Positions 32,127 through 40,067 of a DNA stretch of 64,000 nucleotides are shown here, one piece after another (position 1 is the first letter of the stretch; each line of letters opens with the position of its first letter). Origin of the DNA: an uncultured Opitutales bacterium. Lineage in GTDB: Bacteria > Verrucomicrobiota > Verrucomicrobiia > Opitutales > Intestinicryptomonadaceae. A program made the translations under genes and the position numbers. The stretch covers positions 124,001-188,000 of the forward strand of contig CAKTTC010000001.1 of NCBI GenBank assembly GCA_934613645.1, read 5' to 3'. The notes under the pieces were generated by a model, which was not told the DNA's origin, made no database searches, and worked only from the letters and a program-made list of their open reading frames with translations.

Positions 32127-34808
32127 ATGAAACTGTTAAGCTATCTATTATTGGGTTTTAGTGCGGGCGTTTTACTCGCCGACGGCGGGCGCGATTTTGC
32201 AAGCCTCCCCGAATCTTTCAAAAGCGAAGTTGTTGCCGATTGGCTGAAGCAAAAGCAGTCCGACACGGCGGAAGCCTGCGCCGAGCAAAAAGCGCGCATA
32301 AAACGACTTCTTTCGAACGGCGGATTGAAGATTGAAAACGCCACCGTCTTTGCAGAGAAGCTCGAAAAACTTTCCGCCGAAAAAGCGTCGGACGAACTTT
32401 ATTTGAAGTTGCGCGAGCTCAAGCGCGACGTAATTTTCGCCTGTCCTGAAAACGATTTCGACGAAATAATCTGCGTCGACGCTCCGTTCCCGCGCGGGTC
32501 GGAGGCTGTTCACGAAAGCCGCTTCAAAACCGAGAACACAGCCGCGTTCGGCGCGCGTCTGTTGCGTGTAAACCCGTTTGCGGCGTCGAAAAAGCGGCTC
32601 GCTCCCGCGGAGGGGAAATCGGCGGCAATTTGGCGCAGCGATTTGGATTTCGACGCGAAGAAAATAGTCTTCCAAATGCGCGAAAGCGACCGCACAAACT
32701 ACAATCTTTATACAGTAGACGTTGACGGCGGCAATTTAACACGCCTCACCGACAGTTCCTACAACGACGTCGATCCCGCGTGGCTGCCCGACGGCAACAT
32801 TGTTTTTTGCACGTCGCGCGCCAACTGCTACGTTCGGTGCGGCGGAAGCGCGTTCCGCACCACGGTGCTTGCGCGTTGCGACGCCGACGGAAAGAACATC
32901 TACTTTATTTCCACAAACAACGAAGCCGACTTTATGCCGACGGTAATGGACAACGGAAGCGTTTTGTATTGCCGCTGGGAATATGTAGACAAAAACATTT
33001 TCCGTGTGCAGTCGCTTTGGACGGTGAATCCCGACGGCACGAATCCGCAGGTTTTCTGGGGCGGACAAAGCCACTATCCCGACCTTAAAATCGGTGCGTA
33101 TCAGATTCCCGAGACGGAAAAATTTATCTTTATGACGTCGTCGCACCACAATGTTTTCAACAGCGGTTTGGCGGTTTTGGTTCCGTCGGAGGGGCGCAAC
33201 TATCCCAACGGGCTTTACAACCTTACGCCGCATTTGATGTGGACCGAGGCAAGCAGTTTCGGCGGCGGCACTTCGGGCAACGGTCCGTGGGATAAAAACT
33301 ACGGCGATTTTGTCGTTCCGGCATGCTACGGCGCGTTTTATTCGCCGTTTCCGCATTCGAAAAATTTCTACTTGGCAAGCGCGGGCTACACAAAATACGA
33401 ATCAAGCTACATTCAGGAGGGGGCAACCCGCCTAAACCTATATTTATGCGATTACGACGGCAATATGGAACTTCTTCTTTCGGGCGAAAACAATATCGTC
33501 CATGCCCAGCCCCTAAAGACGCGCAAGCGTCCGAATTCCGTTCCGTCTATGATTGAACCGCTCGGTGAATTCAATCCGAATGCGCCGCAACCAGTCGGCG
33601 TGTTATACACGGCGGACGTTTTCGAAAATTCGGGAATCCCGAAGGAAAAGGGCAAATATCTGCGCGTGATTGAGCACTGCGCCGCCACATATCAGGACGG
33701 CGTGCGCGACGCCAACGCGCAGGGCAATGCCGCGCTCAGCCAAAAATACAACAAGCCCGGCTGGCACGATTTTTTGATGTCTCTGGGCGTGTATTCAAAG
33801 CAGGGCGATGCAAGCATTCCGCGCGTGTTCGGCTTTTTGAGCGGCGAAACGGCAATGAGCGTTTTTATGGACGAAAGCCACAAGCGCATTTTGGGCGAAG
33901 CCGAAATAGAGTCGGACGGCAGCGTAAGCATTGAAGTGCCCGCCATGAAGGCAGTTTATTTCCAGATTCTGGACAAGGACAGAAAAGTTTTGCAGACAAT
34001 GCGTTCATCGACGCACGTAGCAGCGGGCGAAAACCGCGGGTGCTTGGGCTGCCACGCCACGAAGTTCAACGCCGCACCGAATGTCCGGCCGTCGCTTGCG
34101 CTGCGCAGGCCGCCGCAAAAACTGACAAAACCCTTCGGCGACATCACGTTCGGTTTCGACCGCTACATTCAGCCGATACTGGACAAAAACTGCGTCTCGT
34201 GCCACAATCCGACTTCCAAAAACAGGCTCGACTTGACCGGCCGCAAAATGCCGGCGGGCGGAGTGTTCTCGGCGGCGTATTTGAACCTCGTTTTGGGTAT
34301 GGACAACAAGCCCGCAAACGGAATGGTTTTCCCGCGCTCGCTTGCGGGGGCTATTTCGCCGTATGCCGTCTACAAATCGCTCGAAGAAGACGTGCCTACT
34401 TCCGAAAGCACGATTGCGCCCATGCAGGTTCTTTCGGGCGCAAGTCCGATGATTGCAAAGCTCGAGCGCGGGCACAAAAACGTGAAGCTTTCCGCGCGCG
34501 ACATGGCTGTTTTGAAGGCTTGGATTGACCTCAACTGCCCGTATTACGGCGAGGAGGACGTGCTTGAAATGCCCGACGTTTCGCGCGAAAAATTCGAAAA
34601 CGGCGGCATAGCGTTCCAAGGGCTTTCGTATCTGCCGAAAATGCGGACGTGCCCCGATGTCAACAGGGCGTATCGTCAGGATTCCTTCAAAACTCAGGAC
34701 GACCGCAATCCGAAAGACGCCTACGGCAACGTATTGCCCGCAATCAAATACGACGGGTCAAAACGCATAATTTTCAACGGAGAAAAAAATGAAAAACACG
34801 AAAATTAA
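32127..34808 (+). CDS. PD40/hydrazine-synthase-alpha-like protein with two CxxCH heme motifs
   Basis: Exported protein of 893 residues with signal peptide MKLLSYLLLGFSAGVLLA. Residues about 160-520 hold TolB/PD40-like repeats (IVFQMRESDRTNYNLYTVDVDGGNLTRLT, WLPDGNIVFCTSRAN). Residues about 520-620 include a beta-rich domain. Two c-type heme motifs follow, CLGCH near 638 and CVSCH near 689, inside a cytochrome-like domain with DRYIQPILDKNC. This order resembles the HzsA-related proteins of Planctomycetes and Verrucomicrobia, whose function outside anammox is unknown. It overlaps the SMP-30-like lipoprotein gene by 20 bases and faces an IclR regulator. Confidence 0.75.
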   Translation: MKLLSYLLLGFSAGVLLADGGRDFASLPESFKSEVVADWLKQKQSDTAEACAEQKARIKRLLSNGGLKIENATVFAEKLEKLSAEKASDELYLKLRELKRDVIFACPENDFDEIICVDAPFPRGSEAVHESRFKTENTAAFGARLLRVNPFAASKKRLAPAEGKSAAIWRSDLDFDAKKIVFQMRESDRTNYNLYTVDVDGGNLTRLTDSSYNDVDPAWLPDGNIVFCTSRANCYVRCGGSAFRTTVLARCDADGKNIYFISTNNEADFMPTVMDNGSVLYCRWEYVDKNIFRVQSLWTVNPDGTNPQVFWGGQSHYPDLKIGAYQIPETEKFIFMTSSHHNVFNSGLAVLVPSEGRNYPNGLYNLTPHLMWTEASSFGGGTSGNGPWDKNYGDFVVPACYGAFYSPFPHSKNFYLASAGYTKYESSYIQEGATRLNLYLCDYDGNMELLLSGENNIVHAQPLKTRKRPNSVPSMIEPLGEFNPNAPQPVGVLYTADVFENSGIPKEKGKYLRVIEHCAATYQDGVRDANAQGNAALSQKYNKPGWHDFLMSLGVYSKQGDASIPRVFGFLSGETAMSVFMDESHKRILGEAEIESDGSVSIEVPAMKAVYFQILDKDRKVLQTMRSSTHVAAGENRGCLGCHATKFNAAPNVRPSLALRRPPQKLTKPFGDITFGFDRYIQPILDKNCVSCHNPTSKNRLDLTGRKMPAGGVFSAAYLNLVLGMDNKPANGMVFPRSLAGAISPYAVYKSLEEDVPTSESTIAPMQVLSGASPMIAKLERGHKNVKLSARDMAVLKAWIDLNCPYYGEEDVLEMPDVSREKFENGGIAFQGLSYLPKMRTCPDVNRAYRQDSFKTQDDRNPKDAYGNVLPAIKYDGSKRIIFNGEKNEKHEN

Positions 34809-35832
34809 ACATATAATAACAATAGCGTCGGCGGCGTTGCTGCTGTGCGCGTGCAACGAAAAACGCCATGCCTACCAAATCGACCTTCCGCAGGATTGCG
34901 TAACGCCCGACGGAATGGCGTTGGGCGGCGACGGCAACATCTATCTTTCCATTAACCAGCTTTCGGGCAAGTTCGCAAACCGCGCGAAAATTGTAAAAAT
35001 TGACGCCGACGACAAAATCAGCGACTTCGTTGTTCTGCCCGTTTCGCCCGAAACGAAAGTGGCGTCGCCCATGGGCGTGTGTTTCGGCGACGACGGCAAC
35101 CTCTACATTGCCGACAACCAAATGTTCGGCGGGGCAAAGCAGGGCAGCCGCATTCTGCGCGTAAAAATCAAGGACGGCATGGCGGTTTCGTGCGCGCCCG
35201 TTGTCGAGGGGCTGAAAGTCGCCAACGGAATAGCGTGCGCCAAGGGCAAAATCTTCCTTACCGACTGCATGGTTGAAATGCAGGGCAACCCCATCAAAAG
35301 CGCAGTCTACGTTTTCGACATCGCAAAACTCGACGAAAAAAATCCCGTGCGCGTAAACGGCTTGTCCGACCCGCACGTCTTCGACGTAATCTCCACGTGC
35401 TGGACTTCGCCCGAAACGCAGGTCGGGTGCGACGGCGTGTGTTCCGACGCCCAAGGGAACTTGTATGTGGCGAATTTCGGCGAGGCGAGCGTTGCAAAAT
35501 ATACCTTCGACGAATCATCGAAAATTCTGTCAAAGAAAATTATTTTGTCGGGCAAAACAAAGAGTTGCGACGGCCTTCATATCGACGCCGAAAACAATTT
35601 GTGGGTCTCCGATTTCGTCGGGAACGCCGTTGCAAAATACAATCTCGACAACGGTTCTTTCGAAGTTGTGAAGGCTTCCAAGGTGGGCGTTCTTCCCGTC
35701 AACGGGGAGCTTTGCGCGCCCGCCGACGCAATCAGGCGCGGCAACAAACTTTACATATCGAATATGAACACAGATATGTCGCCGCACAAAACGCTTCCCG
35801 CGCACACTTTGAGCGTTGTTGTTTTGGATTAG
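34789..35832 (+). CDS. SMP-30/gluconolactonase-like beta-propeller lipoprotein
   Basis: Predicted lipoprotein of 347 residues: signal MKNTKIKHIITIASAALLLCAC with a lipobox Cys at about 20-22. The mature part is a six-bladed propeller with SMP-30/NHL-type repeats (GMALGGDGNIYLSINQ, GVCFGDDGNLYIADNQ, GVCSDAQGNLYVANF, GLHIDAENNLWVSDF). It may hydrolyse a sugar lactone or simply bind ligands. Its start lies within the end of the PD40/heme gene, so the two are translationally coupled and likely act together at the cell envelope. A terminator follows at 35865-35896. Confidence 0.75.
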   Translation: MKNTKIKHIITIASAALLLCACNEKRHAYQIDLPQDCVTPDGMALGGDGNIYLSINQLSGKFANRAKIVKIDADDKISDFVVLPVSPETKVASPMGVCFGDDGNLYIADNQMFGGAKQGSRILRVKIKDGMAVSCAPVVEGLKVANGIACAKGKIFLTDCMVEMQGNPIKSAVYVFDIAKLDEKNPVRVNGLSDPHVFDVISTCWTSPETQVGCDGVCSDAQGNLYVANFGEASVAKYTFDESSKILSKKIILSGKTKSCDGLHIDAENNLWVSDFVGNAVAKYNLDNGSFEVVKASKVGVLPVNGELCAPADAIRRGNKLYISNMNTDMSPHKTLPAHTLSVVVLD

Positions 35833-35864
35833 AAAAAAACGAAAATTTGTTGTTTAAAAGCCGC

Positions 35865-35896
35865 GCGGGGTTGGACATTGTTCAATCCCGCTTTTT
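35865..35896 (+). terminator. Intrinsic terminator after the SMP-30-like gene
   Basis: GCGGGGTTG (35865-35873) pairs with CAATCCCGC (35883-35891) with one G-T pair, followed by TTTTT. It ends the PD40/SMP-30 operon before the convergent deacetylase gene. Confidence 0.8.
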
Positions 35897-35934
35897 ATCG
35901 GGGTGCGGGGCGGGCGCGGCGGTTGCGGTTCATG

Positions 35935-36798
35935 TTAGGGCAGGGGCGGCTTTTCGGAGAGTGGCAGAAATTTTTGCGCGAAAGCCTGCCGCCATTTCCC
36001 GTTTTCGAATTTCACTGCGTTGTAAAGCGTGGCGAACGTAAAATGCGGGGCTTGCGCTCCCTGTCCGCCCACTATTTCCGCGCCGCGGCGGACGTTGTCA
36101 ATCTGCCACGCGGGCAGACGCAGGTGGTAGTCGTTGCGTTCAACTTCCTTTGTGTGGCGGGCAAGCGCGCCCATTTGCGCCGCCAAATATTCGGGCGAAC
36201 CCTCCGCGGCGAGGTTGGCGGATTTTAGCCCGCCCCAGTATTCGGTTTGAAAAACAGTCCCCACGTAGCCCGACTTCTCGACGGCGTCGGCGACCAAATA
36301 CGCAGTGCCGACGTGCGTTCCGTTCCAGTCGTCGAAATGCGGGACAAATATTGCCGCGGGCTTGCGCGCTTTGAGAATTTCGGCTATTTCGTCAACAAAC
36401 CCCGCCCATTGTGAGGGGGCGTCGGTGCGCGTTTGAAGGCGCACGTTGTCGAACCCGTTGCCGCCGCCGCAGACGTGCATTTCCCAGCCCAAGTATGCGC
36501 ACGCCGACTCCAGTTCCGCCCTGCGCTCGGCGCGTCGCGAGAGTTTCGAACCTAATGTCACGGCTATGTCGGTGATTCTTGCGCCGCATTCGCGCATAAG
36601 CCGCAGGGGCAGAAGCCCTGTTATACACTCGTCGTCGGGGTGCGGCGAGAAAACTAAAACTTCTGGGGGCGTCGGCGCGTCGCCGTCGAACTTGCCGATA
36701 ATGTCGGCGGCGGCAGCGGTTTTCTGCGGCGGGACGATTTTCCCCGCGTCGGCAAACATTTTGCCAAGCAAAGTTGCGTAGTCTAAATAGCTTTTCAT
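35935..36798 (-). CDS. PIG-L/LmbE-family deacetylase
   Basis: Zinc-dependent N-deacetylase fold, 287 residues. The metal motif VFSPHPDDECITG lies near residue 50 and the second metal region is PHFDDWNGTHVGT near 150, giving the His-Asp-Asp and His ligands expected. No signal peptide is seen, so it is probably cytoplasmic. The family removes acetyl groups from GlcNAc-containing conjugates or acts as a hydrolase in sugar metabolism. It is transcribed alone between a convergent SMP-30-like gene and a divergent META lipoprotein, so context gives no substrate. Confidence 0.87.
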   Translation of the reverse strand: MKSYLDYATLLGKMFADAGKIVPPQKTAAAADIIGKFDGDAPTPPEVLVFSPHPDDECITGLLPLRLMRECGARITDIAVTLGSKLSRRAERRAELESACAYLGWEMHVCGGGNGFDNVRLQTRTDAPSQWAGFVDEIAEILKARKPAAIFVPHFDDWNGTHVGTAYLVADAVEKSGYVGTVFQTEYWGGLKSANLAAEGSPEYLAAQMGALARHTKEVERNDYHLRLPAWQIDNVRRGAEIVGGQGAQAPHFTFATLYNAVKFENGKWRQAFAQKFLPLSEKPPLP

Positions 36799-36924
36799 AC
36801 CTTTTCAGAAAGCCTACCGCGTCGGTCGGGGCTGTCAAGCCTTGCGTGGGGCGTGGCGGCGCGGCGAAAAAATACTTGAAAAAATCGGGCGTGTTTCGAT
36901 AAAACTTCCGCAGGATTTATAAAT

Positions 36925-37431
36925 ATGAATATCTTGAAACTGCTTTTTCTGTCGGCGACACTTGCAATTTTAGGTTGCTCAAAGTGCGAAAACACTGAGT
37001 CAAATCTCCCCGTTGCGGGCGAGGCGTTCGAAAGCGGGAAAGTCGCCGAGCCGATTTTCTCGAAGCTCAAGAACACTGTATGGATTCCCGTCTTCATTGA
37101 GGGGCAGACTTCCGACATCGCAACCCCAAAAGACGGCGGAAAATTCCGCGCCTACATTGCGTTCGACGAAAACTGCCGCGCCCACGGAAACTCGGGCGTG
37201 AACTTGTTCGGCGGAAATCCGTCGATAACGAAGTCGGGCAATTTCAACGCGGGCGGATTTTTCTCGACCCGTATGGCGGGCCCCGACGGCAATTACGAAC
37301 GCCTGTTCCTGCGCGCGCTCGACGCCGATTTCATACGCGTTTCGCCCGAAAAACTCGAGCTGTTCAAGAACGGGAAAAAGCTTGCCGAATTTAAACGCGC
37401 CTCGGCGGGCGACATTATTTCCAAGCGTTAA
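36925..37431 (+). CDS. META-domain (HslJ-like) lipoprotein
   Basis: Small predicted lipoprotein of 168 residues: signal MNILKLLFLSATLAILGC with lipobox Cys18. The mature part contains a META-like domain with FDENCRAHGNSGVNLFGGN, then AGGFFSTRMAGPDGNYERLFLRAL and KLELFKNGKKLAEFKR. These match the ordering of HslJ/META proteins, which lie in the envelope and are linked to stress or antibiotic tolerance in other bacteria. It stands alone and is followed by a terminator. Confidence 0.78.
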   Translation: MNILKLLFLSATLAILGCSKCENTESNLPVAGEAFESGKVAEPIFSKLKNTVWIPVFIEGQTSDIATPKDGGKFRAYIAFDENCRAHGNSGVNLFGGNPSITKSGNFNAGGFFSTRMAGPDGNYERLFLRALDADFIRVSPEKLELFKNGKKLAEFKRASAGDIISKR

Positions 37432-37454
37432 ACGGAAAGCTTTTGCAAAACAAA

Positions 37455-37488
37455 AAGCGGCTTCAATCCCGAAGCCGCCTGTTTTTTA
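37455..37488. terminator. Terminator between META lipoprotein and GH92 genes
   Basis: GCGGCTTC (37457-37464) and GAAGCCGC (37471-37478) form a perfect 8-bp stem with six T after it and A-rich sequence before it. It separates two converging genes and may work both ways. Confidence 0.88.
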
Positions 37489-37506
37489 TCAGTCTGCGGA
37501 ACCCCG

Positions 37507-39739
37507 CTATTTACTTGGGGTTGGCGACATTTTAAACACAAGTTTTTTGCCCGTTTTCAACGCCGAAATGGGCATCTTGAAGTTTTCGAGCTTCTTGCCG
37601 TCCAATTCGACCGATTCCACATAGATGTTTTCGGGCGCGTAGTTTTGACACTCTATTGTGAACGTGTTGCCGCCGTAGATGTATTGCGGCAGCTTCAGCG
37701 TGATTTTTTTGAACAGCGGCGAACCCAAAATAAACTCGTCCGCGGCGGCGGCGTTTACGGGCGGATAAAGCCCCATTGCGCTCATAACATACCAGCCGGA
37801 GAGATTGCCGTAGTCGTCGTTGTTTGGCAGCGAGCCGACGTCGTTTTTATACATTGTGTCCATTATGTGGCGCACCATTTTCTGGGTTTTGTGGGGCGCG
37901 CCCGCCTCTACATAGAGGTAGGGAATGAACCTGTCGTTGCCGTTGCCGTGCGTGTAGCAGCCAATCATACCAGAAACATCGCAAATTGCATTGTGGTTGG
38001 GCGTGGCAAAGAGCTTGTCGAGTTTTGCAACAAACGCTTCGTTCCCGCCCGTGATTTTTATCAGCTCGGGAATGTCGTGCAAAATCATGTAGGTGTATTG
38101 CCACGCGTTGCCCTCGTTGTAGGGGCTGCGCAGACTGCTCTCGGCGGGGTCGAAAGGCTCGAGCCACTTGCCGTCGGCAGTTTTCGCGCGGATAAACCCC
38201 GTTTCGGGATCAAGCAGATTTTTATAGTTTTTGGAATGTTTTAGCAAGAAATCTATTTCGCTTTGCGGACGGCCTATTTCCTTCGCCATTTCGGCGAGGC
38301 AGTAGAACTCGTAGGCGTAGCCGAGGGTTCTGTTTGCGCAGTCGTCGTTCATTTTGTTTTTGCCGTCTTTGCGCGGAATGTAGGCAAGATACCCGCGATC
38401 GATAAATTCGGCGTAGCGTTCGTAGTCGGGGTCGTTTACAAGTTTGAAGTATTGGTTGTAAATCTTCTCCAGATTGATTTCCTTTGCGCCGCGTCGGTAG
38501 AAGCTGAGCGAATACGGGACGAATCCGTTGCCGAAAAAGCCCCTGCGCACGTAGCCGCTTTTTACAATGCCGTCTATTTTCTCCGTCACAGACTGAGGGT
38601 CGAGCAGGAACAGCACTTGGTAGTTCATTGTGGAAAGCATGCTTATTGTTTCGACCGCCGCAAACTTTGCGCAGCGCAACATCGACGTGTAGAACAAAGC
38701 CTTTTGCGCGTCGGTTCCGCCCTCCACTTGGATTTTCGAAAGCATATCGTTCCAAGCGTTTTTACACTTTTGGGCGGTAGAGTCGAAATCCCAATTCGGG
38801 GCTTCGGCTTCGAGCTTTGCGCGGGCGTCTTCAATGCTCACGGTAGAGATTGCAACTTTCACCTGTATCTGCTCGTTTTCCTCCGTGACGTAATCGGTAT
38901 ACACGCCGAGCTTTGTTTCGGCTTCCGACTTTTTCAGATAGCCGATTCCCGAGTCGGTTTGGTATACGCGCCTGTCGTTCCACAAGGCAAAACAGCGGAA
39001 GGGCTTGTCGAATTTCGCCACGAAATAAACGTCGCTGCCGTAGAAGTTGAACGTCTGGAAAAGCTTCAACTTTTGGTAGCCCTCAACCGTGTTCTTGTCT
39101 GCAACCCGAATCCAAGCGTCGGCTATTTTCGAGTGCTTGTGGGTCGCTCCGAGGTCGAGCAGAATTTTCGACTTGAAGCTTTTCGGGAACGTGTAACGGT
39201 GGAAGCCCGCGTGCTTTGTTGTGGTGATTTCCGCCTTCACGCCGTTTTTAAGCTTTACCGCGTAGTAATGCGGCTTTGCAATTTCGCTTGATGAATCCTT
39301 TTCGGCGGTAGCCCGCGGAATCGTCGGCGTCGCCCGAAACCGTATAAAGCCGTCCCACGACGGGCATTATAATCGGGTTCATATACGAATTATACTCGGT
39401 GTTCAAATGCGAGAACCCGATAATGTATTTGTCCGAATGGCAGTAGCCCGCGCCCCTTGCGTGGAATGTAATTCCCCTGAAGCTTGTAAGCGGCGACGGC
39501 GAAACTATTCCGTCGGGCATGCGCGGGCCGACAATCTCGTTTGCGTAAAGCCCGAAATCCGGGTCGAGGGAATTAAGCCCCGCCAGTTCGGGATATGGGA
39601 AAATGTCTGTTCCCAAAAGCAGATTTGTGTATTGTGTAGGTTGTGCGGTGGTATTTTGTGTAGTGTTTGCGGCGGCAAGAAACGACGCCGAAGCTGCAAG
39701 CGCAAGCACGAACAGCTTGATAGTTTTTGTTGTGTTCAT
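37507..39739 (-). pseudogene. GH92-family alpha-mannosidase-like gene, frameshifted
   Basis: Exported GH92 protein split into two frames. The 5' part (39739 to a stop at 39248) has a signal peptide and NLLLGTD, YIIGFSHLNTEYNS and IIMPVVGRLYTVSG. The 3' part carries AKPHYYAVKLKNGVKAEI, HRYTFP, YNEGNAWQYTYMILHDIPELI and SLPNNDDYGNLSGWYVMSAMGLYP. Frames join by a one-base change at an AAAAGG run near 39297-39302. In the motif that is usually GNEP(S/T)H the sequence is GNGNDRF, so the conserved Glu is absent, while the NDD acid pair is present. It could be a true pseudogene or an assembly error; the missing Glu is independent of the shift. Confidence 0.85.
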
Positions 39740-40067
39740 TTATATGTGTATGCGTTGTTAAGAACGTATAAAACGTCGTTCTACACTTTTTATATTTTGA
39801 GTGTCAAGTAGAAATAAAAAAATGCGTTCTTGCATTTTATGATACACATTTACAAATTCGCGAAGCAGAACGCCAGAGCCAATATTGAGCATATTGCCTT
39901 CTTCATTTTTATCATATTTTTTGTTTCTGCAATGTCATATGCTTAGTATACTAATTTTACAGTCAAGCCTTTTTTGTGGAGAGTTTTTAATTGACAAATT
40001 TTTCCCGATAATCTTTTCATTATGTCCGCATGGGAAAGGACAGTAAAAATAATAAATATTCTATATT
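39740..40067. promoter_or_regulatory. 328-base divergent region between GH92 and GH2 genes
   Basis: AT-rich non-coding DNA that must hold the promoters of both mannosidase-type genes. It contains an inverted repeat AGAACG (39761-39766) / CGTTCT (39776-39781) close to the GH92 start and a TTGACA at about 39992 upstream of GH2. The GGGAAAGGACAG stretch near 40031 is a plausible ribosome-binding region but lies rather far from the ATG at 40068. No gene is seen. Confidence 0.35.

Noticed and set aside
39248..39302. Programmed +1 frameshift in the GH92 gene
   Set aside because: No known slippery motif or stimulating structure, and GH92 genes are not known to use recoding; a mutation or sequence error is simpler.
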